From: Strigamia acuminata
Taxonomy: Eukaryota; Arthropoda; Chilopoda; Geophilomorpha; Linotaeniidae
DNA: 64,000 nucleotides
Reading direction: 5' to 3'
Assembly (NCBI GenBank): GCA_949358305.1
Contig: OX442315.1
Span: forward strand, 23,834,427-23,898,426
The notes beneath the pieces were generated by a model. That model was not told where the DNA came from. It searched no databases and saw only the letters and a program-made list of their open reading frames with translations. The translations under genes were made by a program, and so were the position numbers. This document shows, in pieces, positions 33,934-48,000 of the stretch (position 1 is the first letter of the stretch; each line of letters begins with the position of its first letter).

Positions 33934-34149
33934 GCTTGTACAATCAAATAAAGAAAATGTGTTAGTTTGTACGCCCAGTTGAAAATAAATGAGATATCAC
34001 ACATGTGACGATTTTCCTGTTCACGGTATTTTTCCGATTTCATTGTTGAATATAATTAGTTTTTAATGGCTGCCATAAGTATATTTAGCGCTTTAATCCA
34101 AATTTAAAGTAATATGATTTTAAAAATCTCATCAATTTATTAATCTAAA

Positions 34150-35388
34150 ATGAATGTCGATTGTGAATTCATTCGCGAATGTGAATTACACGCCAAAAGG
34201 TAGCACTGACATTGAATTATAATTGTATAAAAATTTGTCCCATTTACCCTTTTCATTCTGCACCAGGTTTAGAAACCAATTGGCTTCAACCCAGCCCAGA
34301 AATGATCGCAAACAAAAAGTAAGTCAGTAAAAACAAACAAACAAATAAACACAAAACCAACATAATTCGATTTCTAGGTCAATCGAGACCCGTGTTTGCC
34401 TGATACTCCAAAGCCAGAACCTGATGTTTTACGATATCAATTCCGCCCGGTGAGTAATGAACACTTAATGTACAATGATGCAATCAAACTGAGTTGAACT
34501 TTTTAGTTACCTCGGCACTATCTAAGAAAACCTCTACTTCCTACCTACACACCAGTGGACAAATTCCAAAATGTTACTGTCAACCAATATTTTTATTCTC
34601 CAAAAGTCAGTTTAAGTTTTGGTTTTAGACTACCGTATTTTGTTTGCCAGATGTTCAATATTTCTCTACATTCTAGCCCGTTAAGCCAGTTATCCGTGTC
34701 AAACCAAATAATTTTCACTACAAGCCAACGAGCATTTTTGCGGGGGTGTCAACTTATAACTATTCCTACCGACCATACGTCGTAGTGGATGAGTTAAGAC
34801 AAGTGCCGATCTTGCTTCTAGAACCAAACTTGTATCAAAAGAAAAAAGAGCCAGAGATTCCCCGCAAACCGTGCGAGACAACAACCAAGTTCTATTTCTA
34901 TAAAAAAGAAATAAAACCTCGAGACAGATCTAGATTGTGGTACCAAAAGAAACCGCCTTACGCGACACCAATGATTCAAGTGGAATCGGAAACATCTACC
35001 GGCTCAACGTAAACAAATAATCAAAATTTTTTTGAATGTAGGCAATAACGAAAACTATTTACGAATTCTTCAGTCCCCCTTCCTATTGCTACAACCTAAC
35101 AAACTACATACTAACAAAGAGGACTAAAGACTAGAACGAAAATACCAGTCTCAAATTATGAATTTCTAATTACAAAACATTGTGTACCGTACAGAAGCCC
35201 GTTTGTTATTCGTCTCGAAGTAAAACCGACCGTTTGTAATAGTGAAGAATTCGCAAGTAGTTTTAAGTGAAGAAATAATACATTTTCAATTAAAACTTAG
35301 GTACAAACCACTACCATACACCAAGCCGATTCGCAATGAAAAACCTAAAGGAAACATCTATTTTGGAGAATACAGATTGAGATCGTAA
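34150..35388 (+). CDS. Uncharacterised Pro/Tyr/Lys-rich protein
   Basis: 230 residues. Six exons: 34150-34199, 34267-34318, 34378-34449, 34507-34605, 34677-35008 and 35301-35388, with consistent phases. One donor is GTCAGT. I do not recognise the family. The protein is basic, rich in Pro and Tyr, and has repeated P-Y turns: PRHYLRKPLLPTYTPVDKF, VSTYNYSYRPYVVVDEL, RLWYQKKPPYATP and YKPLPYTKPIRN. It has no signal peptide, membrane segment or catalytic motif. This composition is typical of filament-associated proteins of muscle or of axonemal microtubules, but that is only a composition-based guess. It is convergent with the small minus-strand gene at 35608. Confidence 0.75.
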
Positions 35389-35607
35389 GAGCAGACAACG
35401 AACTATTTATCATTGAATAAAATTTCTGAATAATAAAATATTAACTCAGTGCCCCAAAAAAGGTGTAGTATTTGATTTCAATACAATACGATAGCTGGAT
35501 TCCCAACCAAGAGCAATCACACAACACAATTCAATAATTACCTCTCTGTGATTCAAAATTCTTTAATAAGCAAGACAGTGTATAACCTCAATTAAAACTA
35601 GACAAAT

Positions 35608-35964
35608 TTATTGGAGTGTAACATAATCCATGCTGAAATATGGCCGCCTCTTTCGCACCTGATTAGGTGGGCCTTCTCCTACAACTGTAAGATTATTTCG
35701 AGGAATGAGAAGTTTTCTTTTAGAGTAGGCCCGGATAGGAAATCTGGATAGAAATTATACATTTTTAATTATCATCATAAACTTCTAAGTGCACATAATA
35801 TATGCCCACTGTTCACGGTATGCAGTAGCATGTTGCGTTCGAGTTGAATCTAATAATTTATATTTCCGTTGTGATTTCACCCATATTTCAGTTATCTGTT
35901 TGATTCTGGGAGTATGATCCGGATAATTGTCTTTATAGGTACTTTTCCACAATCTTGAAGACAT
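35608..35964 (-). CDS. Uncharacterised small basic protein, two exons
   Basis: Exon 1 is 35810-35964 (or ends at 35795) and exon 2 is 35608-35743. Both donor choices keep phase 2, giving about 97-102 residues. It begins MSSRLWKSTYKDNYPDHTPR and ends KRRPYFSMDYVTLQ. The middle reads FPIRAYSKRKLLIPRNNLTV and GEGPPNQVRKRR. A consensus acceptor (TTCATTTTAG) lies 15 bp before the ATG, and a donor (GCGAAA|GTAAAT) near 36037 suggests a non-coding first exon, so the gene is probably real. The family is unknown. It is divergent from PPT2. Neither exon alone reaches 60 codons, so ORF scans would miss it. Confidence 0.6.
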
Positions 35965-36383
35965 TTGTTATGATTCTATCTAAAATGAAAAGATTCCTAA
36001 TTGAAAATCATAAATTTAATTTTAAAACAATTTACTTTCGCAATCCTGAAAGACAAAAATTAATTCTGTGAGATGATGAAATGGGCCTGAATTTTAAAAT
36101 AAAAATAAAACGGGTTGGAGATCTCCATGCCACGAAATTTGTAATTCTATTGCAAACAATACTGGATAGAAATGTATAATAAAAAAGATAACAAACATAT
36201 GATTCATAAAACAAAGTCCAAAACTCGTGCTGATGCTGATCAATGCATTGTTTAAGTTGCGTGGGGTTCGTTAAAAGCTGTTTCTTTTTACTTTTCAACG
36301 GCAGGTGAAATTGAATGAATTGTCTCGTTAGCACTCGTTGTATGAACTTACACATGCAAAAACCTATAATATTTCTGCCAGGA

Positions 36384-37677
36384 ATGACAAGACTTTTTGT
36401 TTTGTTATTAATTATTTTGGAATTACAAACCACAGATGCCAAATATAAAGCAATTATACTCTTTCACGGAATAAATGATACGCCTAACGAAATGACATCT
36501 TTCGCCGACCTGATTCGCGAGGTAATTTTACGTTAAGTTTTAAGTATTACAAATAATCAATCTTCTTTCAGAGACACCCCAATACCACTGTATACCAACT
36601 TGACGCACTGCACTCATTTTCAAGTTTTCTTCCACTCTGGTATCAAGTAGATATTTACAAACAAAGGACACTCGAAATAATGAAAAAACACCCAGAAGGT
36701 ATACACATTATAGGATATTCTCAAGGTACGCGGTATACTAAAACAAAACGTATAATATAAAGTTTAATTAATTTTTGTGTTTTAATTCAATTTTAAGGTG
36801 GACTTATAGCACGAGGAGTTATACAAACGATAAATAAACACAATGTAGACACTTTTATATCTGTAGTTGGTCCTCAAATGGGAATTTGCGGAAGTTTGTA
36901 TATTAAATATTTTTACATTTCAGATATTAAATTTTTTTGTTTTTTTGTAGATATACGTTTACCATATTTTGGAGCACTTCTTAGGACATTTATAGGTGAT
37001 ATTTACAAGTTAGCGTACTCCTCGTTTGGTCAAAAACTTTCACTTTCGAATTTTTGGAGAGGTATTATCGTGGTTATCGAGATTTCAGTTGAAGACTCCC
37101 GTTTATTATCATCATTTCTTTCAGAGCCAAAGCATCTAGACGAATACTTAGCTTCAAATAAATTTCTACCATACTTGAATAATGAAGTCACTCATTCATG
37201 CAACAGAAGTAAAAAATAAATAAATAAAAAATTGAATATAAGTTCTGCTTTTATTTATGCCATAATTCTTCATGCAGAATTTAAAAAAAATCTCATACGA
37301 TTGAATCGAATTGTACTTATTGCTTTATCAGATGATAAAGTTTTAAATCCGTGGTTTACAAGGTACTTTGCACATTGTTGTTTTTTATATTTTGGATTAA
37401 AATTTCTTTCTTATTCCACTTAGTCATTTTGGATCCTTGGATGCAAATGACAATAAAATTGATATGCATCATCAAAAGGTAAATCCGTAACCTTAATAAA
37501 CTTGAAATTAACTAATACAATTCAACTTTCAAGATTTACTTGGAAGACACATTAGGATTACGGACGTTAGACGAGCGCGGTGCAATAACGACAATAACCT
37601 TCAGCGGAGTTGAACATCAAGACCTACAATTTTCAGCGAAATTTGTTGACGCTTGCATTTCACCATGGCTAACATAA
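36384..37677 (+). CDS. PPT2: Lysosomal thioesterase PPT2
   Basis: Palmitoyl-protein-thioesterase-like alpha/beta hydrolase that cleaves S-thioesters in the lysosome. Exons: 36384-36521, 36572-36725, 36798-36893, 36951-37208, 37278-37362, 37424-37478 and 37534-37677, giving 309 codons. Signal peptide MTRLFVLLLIILELQTTDA, which is why I prefer this Met over the in-frame one at 36315. The first strand is KAIILFHGINDTP and the nucleophile elbow is GYSQGG with Ser at about residue 96. SVVGPQMGICG follows. The acid is probably the Asp in ALSDDKVLNPW and the His is in GVEHQDL, near the end FVDACISPWLT. Inside exon 4 a 27-nt in-frame stretch (37062-37088) begins GT and ends AG. It ends 49 bp from the DALRD3 stop, tail to tail. 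Confidence 0.92.
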
Positions 37678-37726
37678 ATAAAACTTAAAATAAAAAATAG
37701 TATCTTACCTGATACGAATGTAGAAA

Positions 37727-39447
37727 TCACATTTTGGTGATGGGAATGATGTCCATAATCAGGAAGCAATTTGTCATTATTTGAAGAACTGCTTTCAGTA
37801 AGGCGATGCGAGCAAATATCAGTGGCATCAAATGGTTTGATGGATCCTAAAAAATTTAGAAAATATTGAAGAACGATTGAATTTAAAATTTAATTTAAAA
37901 CTCACCATTAAAATTCGAACTTTGCTGTAATAAGTACTGATTTTGTGACTTAGACTCAGTAAAAAGTGTTGAAACTTTTTTTTAACGAAAAAAATCAGAT
38001 TAAATACCGAATATCACGTAATTTTAGAATAAATAAACTAACTTTATGAACAGGAGCATGACTGTCAATTTCGCTCATCACTTCGTTAACAACAAGTGGA
38101 AAATACATCAAATAATCTCGAATGAATACCCATTCTTCCTGAAAAAGGAAAACAGAGCAAAACACGTTTTGAAAGAAATAAGGTGTGGTTATTTGGCATA
38201 TATGAATTTATATTTTTATACCTCTTTCTTAAGTAAAGAGAATTGCACTTCATTTAATTCTGCCGTAGGAGGATAGTGGCAAGATTGGACCAATTTATCA
38301 TATTTTTTAATGATTGATGCCAGTCTTGCGTAATTGTACATAACAAAAGATCCAGATTTGATTAAATTGAGATTATTTTCATTCAAATCCAGCACAATCT
38401 GAAACAAAATAAAAAAAATATCAATAATTTTGATAAGGAAACATGCAAAAACCTTTCTTTGTGTTACACTTTTCTTAGGATTGGCAAGAAGTAGATTAAA
38501 TTTAAGACAAGCATCTAAAGTTGATGCGTGTATTGTCTCCACTTCTTCCTCGCCTTCAGCAGTCAATTGTTTAAATTTATGTATAGTTGATTTTATAATT
38601 AAATTCGAGCAACATCTACAAAGAAACCAAAACAAAAAAAATTACAAAAATTCATAGTAAAATATTGCCATATTTTAATTACTTTTCAAATTCTTCTATT
38701 GAGTTTGCTTTTGAATGGATGGTATTCACTTTTCCTACACGACAAATTATTTCTTCTTTATTGATTTCGCAACTGCAAAAATATTACAAATGTAATACCT
38801 AAATCACATTTTTCTTTATTAAATTATTATTTACCCACAGAGTTTCAAAAGTTGTTTAATTTGATGGTTAAACAACTTCTGCCGCTGCTGAGTCAAATCT
38901 GATACTGGACTACCGGTACTAATGACATCTTTCAAAACAGCCGACTAAAATGTAAAATTAGTATTACATATCTTAAAATATTAGCTAAAGCTTAAAATAC
39001 TTGCCGAAACTTTACACATTTGAAATCCATAATTATTTTTTAGCTCGTGGATCTCTTTTATCACGTTTTCGCACACCGCACGTCTTTTGAAGTGAATTAT
39101 CAAATGTGAAGAATTTACCGTAAAATTTTCATGAACACACAATTTTCCCAATACATCCTTAAGCTACAGAGTAAAATCAAACGAAAGAATGATTAAATAT
39201 TGTAACTAAAATGCAGGATTACGATTCTACTACCTTAACGAGACTTTCCTCCGTAGAAAAATATATTTCTAAATCACCTTTGTTTGAAGCATTTTTTCTC
39301 GAATAATTATTCACGTATATTTTAACACTGCCGTCAGATAATGTCCTATTTATTCCATCAATAAACTCGTTCAAAATATAAGGCATGACAGCAGTAATCA
39401 CAAGTAAATACCGGTAAACAGCATTCAAACATGCAGCGCCATCAAAA
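37727..39447 (-). CDS. DALRD3: DALR anticodon-binding-domain protein 3 (5' end unresolved)
   Basis: DALRD3-family protein; the human protein is reported to assist m3C modification of arginine tRNAs. Exons: 39234-39447, 39005-39163, 38835-38944, 38683-38772, 38453-38615, 38222-38398, 38043-38138, 37906-37974 and 37727-37846. The visible coding length is 399 codons from the first exon's acceptor. The DALR domain is clear: SGSFVMYNYARLASIIKKYD, HYPPTAELNEVQFSLL, EEEWVFIRDYLMYFP, HFLLSLSHKISTYYSKVRIL and ending LIFARIALLKAVLQIM. The first exon begins in phase 1. The start is either Met at 39428 or a tiny upstream exon ending at ATGGTGCG (39480-39487), but that would need a 32-bp intron, so I leave it open. 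One intron (39004 downwards) uses a GC donor. Confidence 0.88.
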
Positions 39448-39613
39448 CTACAAAATAAAAATATAAGTTATTTTCTAACCGCACCATGGCAGCACTGATA
39501 ACACAAATATTATTGCATGTTTAGCGCATGCTCAGATAAAAAAGGAAAACGTGCGTTCTGTTATTTTGGAATGTTGTGAAGTTTTTGGCTGTGTTTCGGA
39601 CATGGTTAAAACT
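39448..39613. promoter_or_regulatory. Putative bidirectional promoter DALRD3 / SRSF10
   Basis: Only about 115-170 bp separate the divergent 5' ends of DALRD3 (minus) and SRSF10 (plus). No TATA box is visible. The spacer contains CATGCGCTAAACATGC-like short inverted words. Sharing of one open promoter is inferred from the geometry only. Confidence 0.5.
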
Positions 39614-41060
<1,447 letters not shown>

Positions 41061-42005
41061 CTCAAATCCTTAGGATTTTCATTATCATTTTGTTATCATT
41101 CACTTTCTGTAAATAAGTTTTTAATTCGTTCACTTGTGAAGAGAGTTTATTGATATTAAAGTTTGAATTCAGTGTTATTTAGCAAATATTATTTTTCCAA
41201 ATACCGTGTATTATGTATTATCCGTGTGTTCCTGCGGATTTCTGGGTAAACACAAGGTAATTGTGCTTTTCTGTCAATGCTCCAAATTGAGGAAACACGT
41301 ACCAGACGTTACATGTAAAAGAATTATTTTATTAAGGTCATTTGTACAAGTTTTAAGATGTGGTTCTTATTTTTTTGGTACGCGACAAGAGTACATGTAA
41401 AAAGACGAACTAACAATAGTCTTTTAACGTATCGTTCTAAACCGTTATCGTGGAAGGAATAAGTAGTAAACATATGTGCCCTTTAAATGACAAAAGTTGA
41501 TTTTTGAGATGAATATATACAAGTAACACTTCCGGCGCAAATTTTTTTCTTTTTTTTCTTTTACTTTATCCCTTGAGTAAAAAGCTCAGAAAAATACGAG
41601 ACCAAATTGGTCTTTTGGCATGTAAATGATTTCTTGCCATTTTTTTCTCTTTCTTTTTTTTTCTAAAACAATAAAAAAGAAGCACATGGAAAGGTACTGG
41701 CAAATTTGAATAAAAACTAACCACAAATTATTTATACGTTATTTCCAAATCCAGTAAAAAGTGTTCAAATTTTACCGTCAACAAATAGCCAAATGTAATT
41801 GCAAGAAAAATGTGGCAATTCTTTTATATTTCTATATATATTTTTCGTTTAACTTTTATAGTCCCACGTTCTTTTCTTTTCTTTTCTTTTTTATTTAATA
41901 TTTTACTCAGGGTTTGATGAGATATGCAATATTTACACCAACGCGAACAAGTTGCTCTTTCACAAATGATCCACGTGAACAATTTCACGCATAAGCTGCA
42001 TACAG
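41061..42005. other. Convergent 3' flanks of SRSF10 and LDB1
   Basis: AT-rich non-coding sequence between the two stop codons. Possible polyadenylation signals for SRSF10 are ATTAAA near 41155. T-rich tracts and the minus-strand side probably hold the LDB1 3' UTR. No other gene is seen. Confidence 0.5.
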
Positions 42006-45000
42006 TCACTGGCTAATGGCAGGTGATTTTTTATCACTGTCTTGACTCGCGATCGTAGACTGCGGGTTAGATCCCGCCGAACGATCCTGCGCTCCAGGCC
42101 ATGGGCTAGCAGTGGAGGTCATAGGAGAATTGGAAAAATCCTCGTGCTCATCGAGTCCATTGGTCGCATCGTACTGCGTGTTTTCCAAACGAGTGATAAG
42201 CCGCTCGTCTTCGTCACCAAATTCTCCGCCCATCAGAGAAGGTTCGCCCACTACCATCACGTCCTAAAACCAACAATATCAAATTACTAACGTGTTCCAG
42301 CGAGGCGAAACGTATGAAATCTACACTGCTAAATTAGTGCTAAATACAACCAGAACTTACTAACTGGCTGCAGTCATAAATTTCAATGAAGAAATCGCAA
42401 CGATACCTGCTCGAAAATACGTTGTCAACGATTAATTTTCATTCCCAAAATATATAAATCTTAAGGATATTTGCAATTTCTCCACCGTAGAACATTGTTT
42501 TGTGTTATAAGCAACCACAGGAAATGATTCGAGGCAAAAAATAATACTTGCCCGTAGTTTCTCTCGCCTGTCCCCGGAAACGCTTCATTTCTGGGGACAG
42601 AAAGAATGATATCTTTAAGCAAACATTGCAGTTGTTCAATCTGCTTGTAGTGCTAGAAACTACTATACACTCAGCTAAATTGTCATTAAAAATTGAAATT
42701 AAAAAAAGACAAAAAATAATCAAAAGAAAAAAATAATAAAAACGGGGAAAAAACAGTGGTGAACTTGCTGAAAGCACTACACGAGTGGCGGTCACATCGT
42801 ATCTAATTATTTTAAGTCTCAATCGATTTAAAAATAATACTGTAAGTCCAATGAACAACTGGAACGTTTGCCGTTCGTCCCAAAGGACTAATGTTGTAAC
42901 AGTAGTGTTCTGCTTCAATTACAAAACAAGCATTTTTCAATTTATTCACTACTGTATTTTAGAAACCCGTTACCTGTGGTTGCTTGGAGCAAGTTGCCCT
43001 GTTTTAACACACGATAAATGCAAAAAATAAATAATAATAATAATTCCTACGTACACAATTCGTTTTCAAGTTAAACATTTCGATCTACCCAATTACCGCA
43101 CAATTAAATCCCTTTTCTCACTCCTCGGAGTTTGCACCTCTTTCACCGCGCACAAATGTCAGCATACGTGTCAATAATGTAATTACTCAAAAGCTTAGCG
43201 CTATTGTACCCGATACAAAAACTACCACGACCCGAAAATCGTTAAAAGCCAACGTGTTCCGTCTCGATTTCTCGGCAGGAAAAAGGTGAAACTCCCGACA
43301 TCAATGAAAGAAATTAAACAAACGCACGAAGAAACGAAATTAACGTCGTAAATTTGGCGGTAAAATAAAATTTTAACTAAAAAGAATTTTTTTCTGCTTC
43401 ATATATACCAATAATAATGCCCGTTTTGTCTTCCGTTAAAAGTAATATTTACCAATACAGGAGAGAGTCTACCTGAGAAGCCAAAGAAAAATTCTGTGGA
43501 CCTGGTGACATTTTCTTCTTTGGACCGGGTCCATTGTTGGCCACATTAGCAGCGTTTCCTCCCGCATTCGTCCCGCTCGTGGAAGATTTCCGTTTTCGCC
43601 TTTTGCTCGGAGGTCGTTGCGTCTCTGCGAAATTACAAAAATAAACGACAAAGATTAACATCACAGTTCTCGTGCTCGCGCAATTCCATTACAATCTTTT
43701 AGAAACAAAAAATGATAAAATAATACAAATAAACAATTATAAAATATTGTATTTTTTTAAAATAAAAAATAAATAAATCAATAAATTAGTTATTTTGATT
43801 CGTGTCAACTAAAAAGTTCGTAATGGACCAAATTATCATTCAACTTCCATTCAAAGAAATCGTAACAAGTTTTCATTGGTTAAAAATGTTAGTAGTGCAA
43901 GAAGTTCCATTTCATCAAATGTGCACTTATCACCTAAGTTAATTTTGCCTACAAGCATGAGTTAGCACCATCACCACACCCCTTTGTTGCCACCTGGCCA
44001 ATTGCAGGCCACATACCTACATCAGCAGATGAGTTTGGATTACCATTTGCTTGGCTCGTATGAAGACCTGGTAGCAGGACAAAACATTAAACGGGCAAGA
44101 AATATACGAAAGGGTTAAAATTGAAAGAAAACAGCACAGATTATCTTGTATTTAACAAAATGTAAATTATCGTTTTAAAAGGAAACCGTTATAGTTCAAA
44201 ATCCCAATTTGTTAAAAAGTTACTTTAACCAGAATTCCATTTTTTTTAAAAAAAATTCTTGTTTTGTTTTTCCAAATAGAATTAACTACCGCATTGTGTT
44301 CACAGTAGAAAACGAATATAACTTAGCCTTTCTTGGTTTTCAGGAACGAAATTTAAGCTACTACCTGGTGGAGCAACCATTCGTTGCCACTTCTGAAATA
44401 GCGTCGTTTTAAGGCAGTCACGTGGACTCAAGGCGTAAGCCTTGTGACGAGACATAAGTTCTTGCATCGGTTCCAAAATGACGCATAGCTGCGAAATAAA
44501 AACATAAAATTACTCCCCAATTTATTCAATTTTTAACTCGGCTACTGCTTAAAACAACTGTGCAATTCAATAAGATTAGCTCACATGCTCTTGAATCCTC
44601 ATCAAGTGAGCAACTTTTAAACAATTTTTATTTTCCTTGCACAATTCCTTTAATGAGATAGTTGTGTCATTTGAAAAGTAAAATTAAATTACCCTGAGGT
44701 AGTTTAAGGTGAAATTGGTCAGGCCCTGCCGCGTTATGTTCTTTGATAATTGTTCTAACATAGCAGGATCTTGCTGCATGGCAATGACGCTACGTGGAAT
44801 AAGTTCCCGATGTTGTCGAGTGGCAAAATGCCACGACTTTATCCGCATCAAATCGTCGAACGTAAACTCAAGTATTAGCCGACCTTCTGTACATACCTAC
44901 AAAATTAAAATTATCAAATCAACTAAACAACACTAGTTTGCCTACAATTAAAAAATTATAAATTAAAAATAATAATCACAAAATTCTCCCTTATTATTTA

Positions 45001-48000
45001 TTATAGAGCAATTAAATAAAACGGCGTTAAACTACCAGGCAGGAAAAATACAAAGTAATTTAAATATTAAAGATAAACATTCAATACGTTTCCGCAATAA
45101 TAAAGTAGTAAATATTTCGACCGTGTAAAACCGATGAGAATAAAAATCCCTTTAAGTACCGGATTAAAATTCTTATAAGCACTCGTAATTACGCATTTGA
45201 TCGACAAATTCTTCCATTTCTCTACGTTAAATAAAACAAAATAAAATAGTCCGAGTTTTTAATATTTTAAACCACTTAAACCCCTCTCTAGATTTTTCAC
45301 ATTAAAAATCTTTACAAGAATAATTCGTCGCACCCAAACAAATTCATCGGTGACGGCTTTTCTTATTTTTGCCAATGATCAAGTCATTTTGTGTACCTGC
45401 CACGTGTTGTGCGCCTTCAACTGGCCTGGACGGTTTCCACGGCAACCGGATCGATACTTGTACGTTGCCATGGTAACCAAATCAGTAAAGAACTCCCGCA
45501 ATCGATTTAGGGGTTCAAGACTTTTCCCCCCTTTTACATGGCACAGGGATATAAAACAAAGTAACTGACTGAGGTACACATCGCAATTATTCTTAAGATG
45601 CTTAACTGACAAAAGGACACTAAATTAACACCATTTTACTGTCCAATTTCAACTCTCTTCAAACTTATTGCCTAAAGTAACGAAATAATAGCAAAAACTT
45701 GCAACATTTCCATCAACTCGTCAACGCAAAGCGGTAAATCAAATGAGTAAATATTTTTACCTTCGTAAACATGGGTTTTCCATGATGAGTGACCATTGTA
45801 CACTGATCGCAGTCCAGTGTAATGGTCGTGTTGTGGAAGGATTCTTTAGGGTGTTTTAAATTGTAATAGAGGTCAGTAACCCCTCCCTCAAATATACTTC
45901 GGAAGTACCGAGGTATTAATGTTCGACCAATCGCTGCAAAGAAAAGAAGATTCCATCTTAATTTATCTTTTTTGTTTTCAAAAAAATCTAAACATAAAAT
46001 GAAATAAATGCAGAGCAGCATCAATTGCAATTTGCAATGGCAATAAACGCTTATTTACTTATGCTATTTACAAATCAAATCTGGCACTAAACGGTTCAAA
46101 AACATTCGTACGTTGTTCAACCATTTATTAAATTGTTTTTAATGTTTCTAAAGCGCAAGTCACTTACTGTATCGCTTTGGTCCATCTTCTAAACAAAAAG
46201 TTAGGGTCAAAGTTGCATCGTCTTCAAAAAATTCTGTAGCAAATGCATCCCACCATAAATTATCGCTTTCCTATATTTTTATAAAAAAAAATTAAAAAAA
46301 TTAAAAAATTAAAAATTGCCATAAAAATAAAAATAATAAAAATATTTCTCAATATTGATGAATGGAAACACTGTGTTTAAATTGTTGAAATGTAATTCTT
46401 ATTAAATTTCATCTTAAATTCTGCGTGTTGAATAAAACTCAACATCTTCCATCCAGTACAACATTCTAATCAATAAATCTGCTCGCATCCACCCTCACGT
46501 GGGCTAAAACCCCAATGGTTGGCATCATGAACTACTACACTAAATCCAACCCTTTATCTCGCACAAAAGTTGGCGCATTTAAATCTAACATCAAAAATTC
46601 CCGACTCTTTTAACTTTCCATTAGTTTATTGTTTTATTGTTTTCATTAAAAGATTTAAATAAAAACATAAAAATCATTTCAATTCATCGAATAAACAAAT
46701 ATAAATAAAATAAAAAATAAAATAACTCAACATCGACCAAACAACGAAATACTAAAATTCACATTGATTCAAAAAAATCAACAAAAACAATAACAAACCC
46801 AAACAATCCACCATTTTTAAATCCTAAATAAAAACACAAAAACAAACTTTAGCAAAAAATTATTTTTTTGTAAAAATATAAACAAATATTCATCGTTATA
46901 AACTGGCAACGAATGAAGTAACAACACAAATCCGACATATGTAACCCCCGATATCACAAGCCCCATGTGCTTGTTGAGCGCCGGCCCTCGTTAAAGTAAA
47001 AGTGCGAAATAAAAAAAGCAACTCACCTCGGTCCTCTGCTGCAATCGTTTGTTCAGTTCATATATCCGGTAATCGGGCTGGCCAAAGTAAGGTGTGTGCC
47101 GCCTGAAATAAGGAGAAAACGGCGACGAATAAAACGGGTCCGAAGCCGCCATGTTGGGGGCCGGAGGCCTTTGAGCGGGGGGCCACCACCGCATGCCGCC
47201 GTCGGTGGCCAGTGGCCCGCCAGGGTCCAACGCACTGCCCCTGAACCAAGTGAGCGCCGTGTCGGCCACGTCGAGCGGACTCAGCACAATGGGGTTTCGA
47301 CGCTTTTTTCGAGAAATGTCAACGTGCTTTCGACACTCTCTCTTCTTTCTGCCACGCCGACATGACGACACAGCGGCTGCTGGTCACTAGCGAGTGCCGA
47401 AGACAACGCGCCCTCTTTCGGCAGATAGAAAAGCCCATCTCCGGCACTAGAGAGTGTGAGAGAAGCATGAAGACGACGAAGGCAAGAGCCAGGTCGAATC
47501 CATTGGAGTTAAAGCCAAAGGGGAAGAGAAGTGAACCGAGGCAGTCAATAAAACTCACTCGTCATGTCTATTGTTTAGAACCGGCTGATTATATACGAAT
47601 TAATCGAGAAAAACTCGAATCTCATGCACAAAAAGCGAAATCTTTTCGTCACGGACCAAAGTTTCGTCTTATTTTACGTCCAATTCGTTCAAAAATCATC
47701 TTTATTGGCAAATTTCAAAAATCAATTTTTTAGTTTCTTCTTTTTAATTTTTTTTTTTTTCATTTAAGTCGAAAATAATTTCCAGCATGTGGAATTGTTT
47801 CGTTTCGTGTCCGAAAACTTTTATTTATTTCCGAGAAAAAATTGGACATAGTGTGGAACTTCCCTTTGGTCAATGTCACCAACCCACACGTCCACTAGAA
47901 GAGGATGTGGAGGTGGAGAGCTCCCCTGAACATAAGATGGACTAGTCTGAGCAGGGCGAAACTAAGATACCACAAAATTGGGTAGAAAGGTTGTTTTCAA

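Noticed and set aside
36032-36442. 136-codon minus-strand ORF over the PPT2 start
   Set aside because: Antisense shadow of PPT2 exon 1 plus upstream DNA. Its last part may overlap a non-coding exon of the small minus gene, but the protein has no recognisable features.
42505-43030. 137-codon minus ORF and overlapping plus ORFs in an LDB1 intron
   Set aside because: Hydrophobic low-complexity translation of AT-rich intron; no start context or family match.
47027-47102. Acceptor site at TTATTTCAG (47103) starting the RRHTPYFG exon of LDB1
   Set aside because: The continuous reading FYSSPFSPYFRRHTPYFGQP fits the insect family from memory, and the upstream acceptor at 47241 joins the Pro-rich exon in phase.
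47096-47733. Plus-strand and alternative-frame ORFs around 47.1-47.7 kb
   Set aside because: They are antisense to the LDB1 RRHTPYFG exon and its GC-rich flank. The LDB1 reading is supported by conserved sequence and by splice phase.
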